A stretch of 64,000 bases of DNA, taken from the NCBI RefSeq assembly GCF_029223885.1, contig NZ_CP119409.1, forward strand, positions 3,682,501 to 3,746,500. Reading direction: 5' to 3'. The notes beneath the pieces are model-generated. The model saw nothing but the letters and a program-made list of their open reading frames with translations, did no database searches and was not told where the DNA came from. The position numbers and the translations under genes are program-made. Position 1 is the first letter of the stretch. Each line of letters begins with the position of its first letter. This document shows, in pieces, positions 1 through 9,378 of this stretch. This DNA is from Pararhizobium gei. Its GTDB lineage: Bacteria > Pseudomonadota > Alphaproteobacteria > Rhizobiales > Rhizobiaceae.

Positions 1-576
1 GACAGGTGTTTCGGGCGGCAGAATGCCTCGGAGAATGTCGAAGGCTTCGCCGAGCTGCCACGGACGGGCCTTGCTGATCGGGTTGTAGAGCGCGATCACC
101 AGACCCGCCTCCGCCACCAGCTTCAGGCGACGCGCGATGACATCCCAGGGTTTCAGATTATCGGACAGCGACAGGGCGCAAAAATCATGCCCGAGCGGCG
201 CGCCGATACGGGCCGCAACGGCGAGCATGGCCGTCACGCCCGGGGTCACGACGAGGTCGATATTCCGCCATTCCTGCGGCCCTTTGTCGATCGCCTCGCA
301 GATGGCCGCGGCCATGGCAAAAACGCCGGGGTCGCCGCCGGACACGACGCAGACATCTATTCCCTCGACCGCGCGGCAAAGAGCCGCTTTCGCGCGATCC
401 AGTTCTTCACGGTTATCGGAAGCGACACGGTTCTGGTCGGGGCGCAACGAGAGACGGTCGAGATAGGGGCCATAGCCGAAGAAATCCGTTGCCTTCGACA
501 CCGCATCCATGGCTTCCGGCGTCATTTGCTGCGGCCCGCCCGGCCCGGTGCCGATCACATAGAGAATGCCGCTCAT
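1..576 (-). CDS. cobJ: Precorrin-3B C17-methyltransferase CobJ (3' part missing at window edge)
   Basis: CobJ methylates C17 and drives ring contraction in aerobic (oxygen-dependent) cobalamin synthesis in the cytoplasm. Translation from the ATG at 576 gives MSGILYVIGTGPGGPQQM, the glycine-rich SAM-methyltransferase start, followed by a VVSGGDPGVFAMA segment and VTPGVTAMLAVAARIGAPLG, both typical of the family. 192 codons are visible and the rest lies beyond position 1. The start codon overlaps the cobI stop (TCAT on the plus strand at 573-576), so the two are translationally coupled. It is the last visible gene of a minus-strand cob run. Confidence 0.93.
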   Translation of the reverse strand, partial: MSGILYVIGTGPGGPQQMTPEAMDAVSKATDFFGYGPYLDRLSLRPDQNRVASDNREELDRAKAALCRAVEGIDVCVVSGGDPGVFAMAAAICEAIDKGPQEWRNIDLVVTPGVTAMLAVAARIGAPLGHDFCALSLSDNLKPWDVIARRLKLVAEAGLVIALYNPISKARPWQLGEAFDILRGILPPETPV

Positions 577-1301
577 AGCCTGCTCTTCCATCCGGGCACC
601 AGCACCAGCGAAAAATAGGGCGCGCTGTCGTCGGCCTTGTCAGCCAGCGGGATCATCGACGCGTTCGCCATGGTGCCGCGTTCGACGTAGACAGCCTCCG
701 CCAGTTTCCCCGACGCCGCAAGCGCCCGGCGGATTTTGGGCAGATTGCGACCGACCTTCATGATGACGGCAGCCTCGGTATCGCCGAGCCGGCGCACCAG
801 TTGCGCCTCGGCCATGGTTCCGGGCAACACGGAGAGAACATCGTCGCCTTGCACGATCGGCATTCCGGCGAGCGACCAGCAGCCGGACATCGCAGTAATG
901 CCGGGAATGACCTCCGCCGAAAATCGCCCCGCCAGTCGGACATGCAGATGCATATAGGACCCATAAAACATCGGGTCGCCTTCACTGAGGATCGCCACCG
1001 TCCGTCCGGCTTCCAGTTGCTCGGCGACCGCTGTAGCCGAGCTATCGTAGAAGGCCGTGATCGCACTTTTATAGTCGTGGTGATCCTTTTCGATCTCGAC
1101 CGTCACCGGGTAATAGAGCGGCAGCTCGACAATCCCGGGCTTCAGCATACCGTCGACGATGGTTCTGCCGTTTCCGCGCCGGCCTTCCTTGGCGAAATAG
1201 GCAAGCACATCGGCCTCACCCAGCGCGCGAACGGCTTTGATGGTCAGAAGCTCCGGGTCGCCGGGGCCCGTTCCGACGCCGATCAGACGGCCCGCTGCCA
1301 T
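573..1301 (-). CDS. cobI: Precorrin-2 C20-methyltransferase CobI
   Basis: CobI uses SAM to methylate C20 of precorrin-2, giving precorrin-3A. The 242-residue product starts MAAGRLIGVGTGPGDPELL at 1301, with the tetrapyrrole-methylase glycine loop at the N-terminus, SEGDPMFYGSYMHL near the middle and VIPGITAMSGCWSLAG after it. The open frame extends upstream to 1571, but that extension lies inside cobH and has no family similarity, so the ATG at 1301 is chosen. It begins 5 bases after the cobH stop and overlaps cobJ by 4 bases. Confidence 0.94.
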   Translation of the reverse strand: MAAGRLIGVGTGPGDPELLTIKAVRALGEADVLAYFAKEGRRGNGRTIVDGMLKPGIVELPLYYPVTVEIEKDHHDYKSAITAFYDSSATAVAEQLEAGRTVAILSEGDPMFYGSYMHLHVRLAGRFSAEVIPGITAMSGCWSLAGMPIVQGDDVLSVLPGTMAEAQLVRRLGDTEAAVIMKVGRNLPKIRRALAASGKLAEAVYVERGTMANASMIPLADKADDSAPYFSLVLVPGWKSRL

Positions 1302-1306
1302 GGCGC

Positions 1307-1939
1307 TCAAAGTCCTGGCCTCGCTAGAGAATTGACCGCGGCCGCCGTCATCGCGCTTCCGCCAAGCCTGCCGCGAACGATGGCAAAAGGCACCCCATAC
1401 GAGTTTTCCGCGAGCGCATCCTTGGATTCCGCCGCCCCGACGAAGCCGACTGGCATGCCGATGATGGCCGCAGGCTTGGGGGCCCCATCGCGCAACAATT
1501 CCAGCAGATAGAACAGCGCGGTCGGCGCATTGCCGATGGCGACGACGGACCCTGCCATGCGGTCTATCCACAGTCGCAACGCCGCGGCGGAACGGGTATT
1601 GCCGATCTCGCCTGCGATGACGGCTGTCTGCGGATCGCGAAGCGTGCAGATCACCTCATTGTCAGCCGGCAGGCGCGCGCGCGTAATGCCCTGCGCCACC
1701 ATGAACGCATCGCAGAAAATCGGCGCTCCGTCCGTCAGCGCCTGGCGTGCAGACGAAACGAAATCCGGCGAGAACTCGAAGAAACGGGCAGCCTCGACCA
1801 TACCGCAGGCATGCACCATGCGCACCGCCAGATCGGCTTCGTCCTCAGAGAAATGGGACAGGTCGGCCTCGCTGCGGATGATGGCAAACGAGCGCTCGTA
1901 AATGGCGTCGCCATTCCGGATGTAATCGTAGTCTGGCAT
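1307..1939 (-). CDS. cobH: Precorrin-8X methylmutase CobH
   Basis: CobH moves the C11 methyl group to C12, turning precorrin-8X into hydrogenobyrinate. The protein is 210 residues, the normal family length. The catalytic histidine appears as His43 in MVHACGMVEAARFF, the same position known for the Pseudomonas denitrificans enzyme. The segment IIGMPVGFVGAAESK near residue 165 is a strong family signature. The start at 1939 (MPDYDYIRNG) is taken because the longer frame runs into cobG. It lies 2 bases after the cobG stop. Confidence 0.95.
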   Translation of the reverse strand: MPDYDYIRNGDAIYERSFAIIRSEADLSHFSEDEADLAVRMVHACGMVEAARFFEFSPDFVSSARQALTDGAPIFCDAFMVAQGITRARLPADNEVICTLRDPQTAVIAGEIGNTRSAAALRLWIDRMAGSVVAIGNAPTALFYLLELLRDGAPKPAAIIGMPVGFVGAAESKDALAENSYGVPFAIVRGRLGGSAMTAAAVNSLARPGL

Positions 1940-1941
1940 CT

Positions 1942-3303
1942 CTATCCCTGTTGAGCCGCGGCAGCGATCGCCTCCGCTCCGAGCCGTGTAAGGCAGGACC
2001 GGGCCGATTCGCCAGCCTGTTTCCCCGCCCTTACCAGCGCGTCGAGGCGTTCGAGCGCGGATCTTATATTGTTTTCTTCGATATAGACGTCCGGTGCAGC
2101 CGAGGCGAGGCCATTTACGACAAGGCCATAGCCTGTTGGCGCACCTGTGATCGTCAGGGCCGAGGCGGAGGGGTTGGCGCATCCTTTCGGGCAGCCAGAG
2201 ACATGCACTGTCATGGAACCGTCGAGGAGCGCGGGTGCGGCACTCAGAAGGTCCAGAGCCGTCGCGTGCGTATCGATCATGGCGGATGCGCAGGCGCCCC
2301 TTCCGGCGCAGGCTGCGATGTGATTGCGCCGATCGCCCGGAAAAGCACGCAGACCATGACCGAAGGCAAGGGCCTGCGCTGCAGCAATATCCTTTCCGGC
2401 AATACCGAGCACCATTATTGCATGGCGGGGCGCCAAGCGAATCTCCGTCGCCCCCAGGGCTTCCAGCGCTTCAACAAGGGTGCGCAAGTCATGCGAGCGG
2501 ATTTGCCCGAATGCAAGACCTGCGCCCAGCGCCGTTCTGCCGTGTCCAAGATCGTGAACGCCCGCAGGCTCGGGAGCCGGTGCTCGTATCTCGATCCCAT
2601 CAATATCAGCTCCCTTGCCGACCAGCGCCTTAAGAGCCGGGATATCGATGTCCCTGCCGCGGGCACTTGCGCCAAGGGTCGCAAGCAGGTGCAAAATCGT
2701 CATCACCGAAGAGATTGCAGCCTGTTCGTCGAGCACGGCAACCGGTGTTGCGGACGCATCCGTTCCGGCAAGCGACAGGAGCCAAAGCGGCCTGCCCTCG
2801 ACATGACAGGCGCGAAGGCGGATATCGGCGGTGATCTCACCGAGATGCAGGCCGCCGCCATCGACGATGATCGAGAGCTTTGGCGCCAGCACGAGCGCTG
2901 GCCGGCAGGCGGCGACAGCATTGCGGATTGCCCGGGCAACAGGAAGGGGATCGGCGATTTCTAACGGGTCGATTCCGGCGAGCGCCGGCGTCTCGATCGC
3001 CAGCCCCTCAGCGACCACGATACCGGCGTCACTCACGGCATTCGCAAAACGAACCACGGTTTCCGGCGTCAAACCGCGGATTTGCAAATTTCCACGTGCA
3101 GTAACCTCGATTATGCCGTTGCCCCAGGCTTGGGCGGCATCGGCGAGCGCGGCAAGCTCACGCAGGGAAAGCCCGGGTGCCGCCGGGCGCAGGCGCGCAA
3201 GGAGACCGTCTCCGGTCGCCATCGGGGCCGCTAGCGACGGACAGGCCCCGCGCCGAATGACAGCCGCTGGGACCGTCTGCTCCTTGGTGGTGAAAGCATG
3301 CAT
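1942..3303 (-). CDS. cobG: Precorrin-3B synthase CobG
   Basis: CobG is an oxygen-dependent, nitrite/sulfite-reductase-like monooxygenase that hydroxylates precorrin-3A at C20 and forms the gamma-lactone. Its presence marks the aerobic B12 route. The 453-residue protein starts MHAFTTKEQTVPAAVIRRG at 3303; 16 more upstream codons are open but lack support. Two ferredoxin-like halves are seen, with TARGNLQIRGL near residue 75, and a 4Fe-4S/siroheme-type cysteine set in CAGRGAC and VSGCPKGCANPS in the C-terminal half. The gene is followed almost directly by cobH. Confidence 0.93.
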   Translation of the reverse strand: MHAFTTKEQTVPAAVIRRGACPSLAAPMATGDGLLARLRPAAPGLSLRELAALADAAQAWGNGIIEVTARGNLQIRGLTPETVVRFANAVSDAGIVVAEGLAIETPALAGIDPLEIADPLPVARAIRNAVAACRPALVLAPKLSIIVDGGGLHLGEITADIRLRACHVEGRPLWLLSLAGTDASATPVAVLDEQAAISSVMTILHLLATLGASARGRDIDIPALKALVGKGADIDGIEIRAPAPEPAGVHDLGHGRTALGAGLAFGQIRSHDLRTLVEALEALGATEIRLAPRHAIMVLGIAGKDIAAAQALAFGHGLRAFPGDRRNHIAACAGRGACASAMIDTHATALDLLSAAPALLDGSMTVHVSGCPKGCANPSASALTITGAPTGYGLVVNGLASAAPDVYIEENNIRSALERLDALVRAGKQAGESARSCLTRLGAEAIAAAAQQG

Positions 3304-3431
3304 CGTCTTGCCGTTCCCGTGACTGCCACAACTGGCCTGACGGACCAGCAAGCACCTGGTTTAGTCTACAGCAGGGGACACAAGGCACGCAAACCCGCAG
3401 CATTTAAGACCAGGCAAGCTTAGCGATCCCG

Positions 3432-4202
3432 CTATTCCTCGAAATCACTGCCTTTTTGCAGAAGATAGATATCCATGATCCAGCCGTGCCGCTGCCGCGC
3501 CTCGGCGCGCGCCTTCACGATGTCGTCCTTTACCAATGAAAGCGGTCCGGAAATGACGATTTCCTGCTCCGTGCCGAGATAGGCGCCCCAGTAAATATAT
3601 GCATCAGGATCCTCTATAGCCAGAAAAGCCTGCTGGCCATCGAGCATGACGACGGATGTTTCCGATTTGTGCGGAAAGCTCTCGGCAAGACGCCGGCCGG
3701 TGGTGATCTCGACCGGCTTGCCGACGAGATTGAGCGGAATTCTGTGGCTTGCCGCCAGAGCCTGTATACTCGTAATACCCGGAATAACGGAGACGTTGAA
3801 AGCTGCCGTGCCCGATGAACGGACGCGATCCAGAATGCGGATCGTGCTGTCATAGAGCATCGGGTCGCCCCAGACCAGGAAAGCGCCTGTCTGCCCCTCG
3901 CGCAACTGGTCTGTCAGCAACCGCTCGTAAACGGCGGCGAGCGTAGCATGCCAGTCATCCACACTCCGGTGATAGGAACGGTCCTGCGTCTGGCGAACGG
4001 GAACCTCGAACTCGACAACCCGGCTCTCACTCTTGGTTACATATCGGGATACGATGTCCCGGCGAATATCGGCCAGTTGCGTTTTTGTCTCACCCTTGGT
4101 GGGTATGAAGAGACAATCGGCGCTGTTGAGTGCCTTGATCGCCTGGACCGTCATATGTTCCGGATTTCCGGTACCGATACCCACGATCAAAACAGTTTTC
4201 AT
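3432..4202 (-). CDS. cobF: Precorrin-6A synthase (deacetylating) CobF
   Basis: CobF methylates C1 and removes the acetyl group, converting precorrin-5 to precorrin-6A. The 256-residue protein starts MKTVLIVGIGTGNPEHMT at 4202 and contains LVWGDPMLYDSTIRI and VSVIPGITSIQALAASHRIP, typical of the enzyme. A nearby upstream ATG (MSVIGEGRM) is an alternative start. It is separated from cobG by 128 bases, so it may head the run or have its own promoter. I looked for a cobalamin-riboswitch B12 box in both upstream gaps and did not see one. Confidence 0.93.
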   Translation of the reverse strand: MKTVLIVGIGTGNPEHMTVQAIKALNSADCLFIPTKGETKTQLADIRRDIVSRYVTKSESRVVEFEVPVRQTQDRSYHRSVDDWHATLAAVYERLLTDQLREGQTGAFLVWGDPMLYDSTIRILDRVRSSGTAAFNVSVIPGITSIQALAASHRIPLNLVGKPVEITTGRRLAESFPHKSETSVVMLDGQQAFLAIEDPDAYIYWGAYLGTEQEIVISGPLSLVKDDIVKARAEARQRHGWIMDIYLLQKGSDFEE

Positions 4203-4491
4203 GCGGCCCTCGCCAATCACTGACATCCTCCATGGCTGATCGACGGGCGGCCTGCAAGCGCGGCGGCAACCTGCACAGCGGCATTTCGGGACCATATTTT
4301 GTCAAGCTCAAGAAAATATGGAAATGTTTCGTTTGTTACACTAAGACAAAGAGCGGTCTGTTAGGACACTGGACGTATCGCGCACGGACAATCGGTGTGA
4401 TGATACGTCTCTGGCACATGCGAAGATAATTTTTATACGAATTGCATTATACACCATTTCAAGAACGCATCGTCTCCTGGGGGACCGTGAA

Positions 4492-6252
4492 GTGAACAAA
4501 GTAAAGACCAGCGGAAAAATCTCCGACCCGGCTGATGCTCTGCGCAGCTGCAAAACCGCCTTTATCGGCGTGTTCATTGCCAGCGCACTCGTGAACATCC
4601 TGTATTTGACCGGCTCGTTCTTCATGCTGGAAGTTTATGACCGGGTTCTGCCAAGCCGAAGCATACCCACATTGGTGGCGCTTTGCGTGCTGGCTCTGCT
4701 TCTCTACGCCTTTCAGGGTGCCTTCGAATTGATGCGGGGCCGCATGCTGGTGCGGATAGCTGGCGCACTGGACGAGGCCATGAGCGGCCGTATCTACCGC
4801 GCCGTCGTTCAGGCTCCCCTGAAGGTTCGTTCCCGCGGTGACGGCCTGCAAGCGCTTCGTGATTTCGACCAGATTCGCGCCTTCATGTCCGGACAGGGGC
4901 CGGCTGCCTTTCTCGATCTGCCCTGGCTGCCGCTCTACATCTTCATCTGCTTCCTGTTTCACTTCTGGATCGGGATTGTTGCCGTCGTCGGCTCGCTGAT
5001 CCTGATCATCCTGACATTTCTGACAAACCGGGGTACGCAGGCGCCGTCGAAACGCGCTTCGGAGGCCGGAAACCAGCGCAATGCTTTCGCCCAGGCATCC
5101 CAGCGAAATGCCGAAGTCATGCAGGCCATGGGCATGCTCGGCCGCATGTCGCAAATCTGGGAACTGCGCAACAACAACTACCGAGAACAGAACCGCGAAA
5201 CCTCCGATGTCGGCAACGGCTATGGCGCGCTTTCGAAAGTATTTCGCATGGCACTGCAATCGGCCGTGCTTGCCACCGGAGCGGTCCTCGTCATCGAAGG
5301 CTTGGCGTCTCCCGGCATCATCATCGCCGGTTCGATCCTGACGGCGCGTGCGCTGGCTCCCGTGGAACTTGCCATCGGCAACTGGCGGAGCTTCGTTTCC
5401 GCAATGCAGAGCCGTCAGCGCCTGAAGGAGCTTCTGACAGCCCTGCCGGAGCGGGATGCACCGCTGGAACTGCCCGTGCCGTCTGGAAAGCTCAGCGCCG
5501 AGGCCTTTTCCGGCGGCCCTCCCGGTGCACAGCGCCTGACCTTTGCCGACATCAATTTCAGCGTCAATGCCGGCAGTGCGCTGGGCATTATCGGCCCAAG
5601 CGCTTCCGGCAAGTCGTCGCTGGCAAGGGGTTTGATCGGCGTCTGGCCGGCATTTCGCGGCTCGGTCCGCCTCGACGGCGCGGCTCTTGACCAGTGGGAT
5701 ACGGACAGGCTCGGACGCTATATCGGCTATCTGCCACAGGATGTCGAACTTTTTGCAGGAACCGTTGCGCAGAACATCGCGCGCTTCACCGATGACGCGC
5801 CGGCCGACGCCGTCGTATCCGCCGCCCGTGCCGCCCGTGTCCACGACCTGATCCTCAAACTGCCGAACGGCTATGAAACCGAGATCGGTGAGGGAGGCGC
5901 GGCACTTTCGGCAGGCCAGCGCCAGCGTGTGGCGCTGGCACGCGCACTCTATGGCGATCCCTTCCTGGTCGTACTCGACGAGCCGAATTCCAATCTCGAT
6001 GCCGAGGGGGAGCAGGCGCTGACCGAAGCAATCGTCAGCGTGCGTGCCCGCAAAGGCATCGTCGTCGTCGTCGCGCACCGGCCAAGTGCGCTGGCGGCTG
6101 CCGACATGGTTCTGATGATGAATGACGGACGCATGCAGGCTTTCGGCCCGAAGGAAGAGGTTCTGTCCCAAATTCTGCGCAAGGAAAACCGGCCCGCGCA
6201 AATGCAGGCGCCCCTGAAGATTGTCGGTGAAAGCCAGGAGTCCACATCGTGA
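4492..6252 (+). CDS. Type I secretion ABC transporter (PrtD/PrsD family)
   Basis: Inner-membrane ABC protein of a type I (one-step) protein secretion system. The 586-residue product has an N-terminal membrane domain with hydrophobic spans near residues 22-45, 60-78, 145-178 and 258-285. The ATPase domain shows Walker A GPSASGKSS at 368-376, signature LSAGQRQRVALARAL and Walker B FLVVLDEPNSNLD. The length and lack of a C39 peptidase domain fit the PrtD/AprD/PrsD branch, which exports RTX proteins and proteases. Start is GTG at 4492. It overlaps the next gene by 4 bases (GTGA). No outer-membrane TolC partner or secreted substrate lies nearby. Confidence 0.92.
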   Translation: MNKVKTSGKISDPADALRSCKTAFIGVFIASALVNILYLTGSFFMLEVYDRVLPSRSIPTLVALCVLALLLYAFQGAFELMRGRMLVRIAGALDEAMSGRIYRAVVQAPLKVRSRGDGLQALRDFDQIRAFMSGQGPAAFLDLPWLPLYIFICFLFHFWIGIVAVVGSLILIILTFLTNRGTQAPSKRASEAGNQRNAFAQASQRNAEVMQAMGMLGRMSQIWELRNNNYREQNRETSDVGNGYGALSKVFRMALQSAVLATGAVLVIEGLASPGIIIAGSILTARALAPVELAIGNWRSFVSAMQSRQRLKELLTALPERDAPLELPVPSGKLSAEAFSGGPPGAQRLTFADINFSVNAGSALGIIGPSASGKSSLARGLIGVWPAFRGSVRLDGAALDQWDTDRLGRYIGYLPQDVELFAGTVAQNIARFTDDAPADAVVSAARAARVHDLILKLPNGYETEIGEGGAALSAGQRQRVALARALYGDPFLVVLDEPNSNLDAEGEQALTEAIVSVRARKGIVVVVAHRPSALAAADMVLMMNDGRMQAFGPKEEVLSQILRKENRPAQMQAPLKIVGESQESTS

Positions 6253-7577
6253 TCGATTCCGTCGGAGAGAACCAACCCCTGAATTCCCGTCGCTCCCTGA
6301 CGAAACATGTGGCAGCCGTCTCTGTTCTGGCGCTGGCGCTCGTTTTCGGCATCGGCGGCTGGGCTATGACAACGGAACTGTCCAGTGCGATCGTGGCCGG
6401 CGGCACCGTCGTCGTCGAGAACAATGTCAAGAAGATCCAGCACCTGACCGGAGGGATCGTCGGCGAAGTCCTCGTCAAGGAAGGTGACAGTGTCTCGGCA
6501 GGACAGGTTCTGATCAGGCTCGACGGTACGACCGTGCGGGCGAACCTTTCGATCGTTCAGAATACACTGGCGCAACTCTACGCCCGGCGCGCCCGGCTGC
6601 TTGCCGAACAGACCGGCGCCGAGACATTCGTAATACCGGAAGACCTTGGCGCTCTGACGTCGGGAAGCAGCACGCCCGGCACGCTGCTCGAGAAAAGCGA
6701 ACGAAAGCTTTTCGTAAGCCGCAAGGCAGGCCTGACAGGCATGAAAAGCCAGCTTGCATCGCGAAAGGGCCAGCTTGCGGACGAAACCAAAGGATTGACC
6801 GTCCAGCTCGAAGCAATCGAAGACGCCTTGACGCTGATCGGGGAGGAACTCGCAGGCCTTGACAAGCTCTACGGCCAGGGCCTGGTCTCGATGCAGCGGC
6901 TCACTGAACTCAAGCGCAACCGCGCCCAACTCGAGGGCGAGCGCGGCGCACGCATCGCCTCGCGGGCGCAGGCTGCCGGAAAATCAAGCGAGATCGACCT
7001 GCAGATTTTGCAGCTCGACGAGGATCGCCGCACGGAAATTGCCAAGGAACTGACCGATGTCGAAGGCAAGATCGCGGAATACGAGGACAGGCGGATCGCC
7101 GCACAGGATCAGTTGAAGCGTCTGGACATCACCTCGCCGTTGGATGGGCGCGTTTACCAGCTTGCCGTGCATACGGTGAACGGCGTCATCAACGCGGGCG
7201 AAGTACTCATGCTGGTCGTTCCCGGTGCCGATGGACTGACGGTGGAGGCGAAGATTGCGACGCACGACATCGATCAGGTCAGGCTGGGCCAGCCCGTCGA
7301 AGTTCGCTTCAGCGCCTTCAATCAAAGAACGACGCCGATCGTCGAGGCTGAGGTCGCAACCATCGCCCCGGATATCGTCACCGATCAGCGCACAGGAATG
7401 ACCTATTATCTGTTGCGGATCAAGCCGATGCCGGACAGTCTGGCGCAGTTGACGGGTCTGTCGCTTTATCCGGGCATGCCGGCCGAGGTCTTCATCAAGA
7501 TCGCCGACCGGACCGTCATATCCTATCTGGCAAAACCATTGACAGAACAACTCCAGCATACATTCCGCGAGGACTGA
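6249..7577 (+). CDS. Type I secretion periplasmic adaptor, HlyD family (PrtE/PrsE-like)
   Basis: Membrane-fusion protein that links the ABC exporter at 4492-6252 to an outer-membrane channel. The 442-residue protein has a short cytosolic N-terminus, one membrane span at about residues 18-38 (VAAVSVLALALVFGIGGWAM), a lipoyl-like half at 65-100 (LTGGIVGEVLVKEGDSVSAG), a long alpha-helical hairpin between about 140 and 290, and the second lipoyl half DITSPLDGRVYQL. The C-terminal LSLYPGMPAEVFIK is the HlyD family ending. The GTG start overlaps the upstream TGA, indicating coupled translation. Confidence 0.92.
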   Translation: MIDSVGENQPLNSRRSLTKHVAAVSVLALALVFGIGGWAMTTELSSAIVAGGTVVVENNVKKIQHLTGGIVGEVLVKEGDSVSAGQVLIRLDGTTVRANLSIVQNTLAQLYARRARLLAEQTGAETFVIPEDLGALTSGSSTPGTLLEKSERKLFVSRKAGLTGMKSQLASRKGQLADETKGLTVQLEAIEDALTLIGEELAGLDKLYGQGLVSMQRLTELKRNRAQLEGERGARIASRAQAAGKSSEIDLQILQLDEDRRTEIAKELTDVEGKIAEYEDRRIAAQDQLKRLDITSPLDGRVYQLAVHTVNGVINAGEVLMLVVPGADGLTVEAKIATHDIDQVRLGQPVEVRFSAFNQRTTPIVEAEVATIAPDIVTDQRTGMTYYLLRIKPMPDSLAQLTGLSLYPGMPAEVFIKIADRTVISYLAKPLTEQLQHTFRED

Positions 7578-7594
7578 TCAAGGCCCCAAGAAGA

Positions 7595-7636
7595 ACTGCC
7601 CTCGTTGCCGGGTAAGCGACAGGGGCGGTTTTTTTT
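7595..7636 (+). terminator. Intrinsic terminator after the type I secretion pair
   Basis: An imperfect GC-rich stem (ACTGCCCT at 7595 pairing with AGGGGCGGT at 7621-7629, one bulge and one G-T pair) is followed by a run of eight T. It sits 18 bases after the adaptor stop codon and would end the secretion operon before the transporter gene at 7693. Confidence 0.72.
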
Positions 7637-7692
7637 CGCGCGGCGGCAAAATCGGATAGCGGTACGCCGTCGCCCGGGTATAAGAGCGGAAA

Positions 7693-8601
7693 ATGTCCTC
7701 CAAGCTCACCGGCTATATATTCGTCCTTCTGGCAATCTCCGTTTTCTCGGTTCAGGACGCGATTTCCAAATATCTTGGCAGTCTCTATCCGCCTGCCCTG
7801 ATCACGATGATCCGCTATTGGGCCTTTGCGGCTTTCGCCATTGCTCTGGCGTCAAGATCAAAGGGGGGCCTTCTCACCGCCCTGCAAACGAAACGCCCGC
7901 TGCTGCAGATCCTGCGCGGGGTTTTGCTCGCGGTGCAGATCGTCCTTGTCATCTTTTCATTTTCCATGGTCGGGCTCGCCCATTCACAGGCGATCTTTTC
8001 CTCCGGCCCGCTTTTCGTTGCGCTTCTCTCCATGCCGCTGCTCGGCGAGCGCGTCGGCTGGCGGCGCTGGACGGCGATCATTATCGGAATGTGTGGCGTG
8101 CTGCTCATCCTCGATCCGGTTGGCGGCAGTTTCGATCTGGTTCTGATGATCCCGATCGCTTCCTCGATGATCTTTGCAATCTACGTGATTTCAACCCGAC
8201 TTGTCAGCCGAACCGATACGACGATCACAAGCTTCCTCTATACCGGCATTGCGGGCGCTGTTGCGATCAGTCTCGTCGGCCCTTTTTTCTGGATGCCGCT
8301 CGCGCCACAGGACTGGGGATGGATGCTGCTGCTTTGCGTAACCGGAACCACAAGTCATTTTTTCCTGATCAAGGCCTACGAACTGCTGGATGCGGCAGAG
8401 GTCCAACCGCTGACCTATCTTCAGCTCGTCATGGCATCCTTCATCGGCGTCCTCATTTTCGGAGAAACGATCGGGCTCAACGTCATCGCCGGATCGGTCA
8501 TCGTCGTGTGCGCCGGCATCTTCACGGTCTGGCGTGAGAATATCGTTGCCAGGCGGAATGCAAAACGCCCGGAACCGCCCTCTCCCCAGACTCTGACCTG
8601 A
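7693..8601 (+). CDS. DMT superfamily (EamA) transporter
   Basis: Predicted inner-membrane carrier of the drug/metabolite transporter superfamily; substrate unknown. The 302-residue protein has about ten hydrophobic segments in two EamA repeats (roughly residues 5-140 and 150-285). Family signs include SVQDAISKYLG near the N-terminus, HSQAIFSSGPLFVALLSMPL before the end of repeat one, and a LGERVGWRRW motif. The end of repeat two, QLVMASFIGVLIFGETIGLN, is typical. It is a single gene between a terminator and the convergent ung. Confidence 0.85.
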   Translation: MSSKLTGYIFVLLAISVFSVQDAISKYLGSLYPPALITMIRYWAFAAFAIALASRSKGGLLTALQTKRPLLQILRGVLLAVQIVLVIFSFSMVGLAHSQAIFSSGPLFVALLSMPLLGERVGWRRWTAIIIGMCGVLLILDPVGGSFDLVLMIPIASSMIFAIYVISTRLVSRTDTTITSFLYTGIAGAVAISLVGPFFWMPLAPQDWGWMLLLCVTGTTSHFFLIKAYELLDAAEVQPLTYLQLVMASFIGVLIFGETIGLNVIAGSVIVVCAGIFTVWRENIVARRNAKRPEPPSPQTLT

Positions 8602-8602
8602 T

Positions 8603-9316
8603 CTAGGTCTGACCTGCATCGGCCGGCAGCGCCCAGTCGATCGGTTCGCGGCCTTTCGATATCAGAAAATCATTCGCCTTCGAAAACGGCTTGCTGCCGA
8701 AGAATCCGTTATGGGCGGAAAGCGGCGAAGGATGCGGCGAGCGAATGACAAGATGCTTGGCCTGATCGACGAAGCCCGCCTTTTTTTGCGCATAAGAGCC
8801 CCACAGGATGAAGACGACGGGATGAGGCTGCTCGTTGACGGCGCGGATGACGGCGTCCGTGAAGCGTTCCCAGCCCTTGCCCTGATGCGAGGCCGCCATG
8901 CCGCGCTCCACCGTCAGGACGCTGTTGAGAAGCAATACGCCCTGGCGCGCCCAGGTTTCCAGACACCCGTGCCGGGCAGGCGGAATATCGAGATCGCTCT
9001 GGAGTTCCTTGTAGATATTAACCAGTGACGGCGGCGTGCGGACACCGGGCTTGACGCTGAACGACAGGCCATGCGCCTGTCCGTCCCCGTGATAGGGGTC
9101 CTGCCCCAAAATCACGACACGCACCTTTTCCAGCGGTGTCAGGTCGAGCGCGCGGAAATAATCCGCACCCTTCGGGAAGATCTGCTTCCCGCCTTGTTTT
9201 TCCTCGACCAGAAACGTTTTCAGCTGCGCCATGTAGGGCGCGGTAAACTCGGCGGCCAAACGTGCCTTCCAGCTCTCCTCAAGCTTGACATTCGATTCCA
9301 TCTCGCCCTCGCTCAA
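8603..9316 (-). CDS. ung: Uracil-DNA glycosylase, family 1
   Basis: Removes uracil from DNA to start base-excision repair. The 237-residue protein carries the catalytic water-activating motif [17 protein letters not shown], the minor-groove loop [14 protein letters not shown] and the [11 protein letters not shown] segment, all diagnostic for family 1. Starts at 9316 (MSEGEMES) or 9301 ([10 protein letters not shown]) are both possible; the longer is listed. The gene ends 2 bases from the convergent transporter gene. Confidence 0.96.
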   Translation of the reverse strand: MSEGEMESNVKLEESWKARLAAEFTAPYMAQLKTFLVEEKQGGKQIFPKGADYFRALDLTPLEKVRVVILGQDPYHGDGQAHGLSFSVKPGVRTPPSLVNIYKELQSDLDIPPARHGCLETWARQGVLLLNSVLTVERGMAASHQGKGWERFTDAVIRAVNEQPHPVVFILWGSYAQKKAGFVDQAKHLVIRSPHPSPLSAHNGFFGSKPFSKANDFLISKGREPIDWALPADAGQT

Positions 9317-9378
9317 ATTTAGACTTTCAGGACCCGGAACTTAACGTCGGCAAGAAGGATAGCAAGCATGCCGGTGAT

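Noticed and set aside
1302..1571. N-terminal extension of CobI
   Set aside because: The extra 90 codons lie inside cobH in another frame and do not resemble a methyltransferase; the ATG at 1301 begins the conserved glycine loop.
3304..4491. Cobalamin riboswitch upstream of cob genes
   Set aside because: Neither gap shows the conserved B12-box core in either orientation by eye; a covariance search would be needed to be certain.
4459..6201. Long open frame of 580 codons on the minus strand opposite the type I secretion ABC gene
   Set aside because: It is the antisense shadow of a GC-rich gene with clear ABC-transporter motifs on the plus strand; its own translation has no recognisable family and low-complexity composition.
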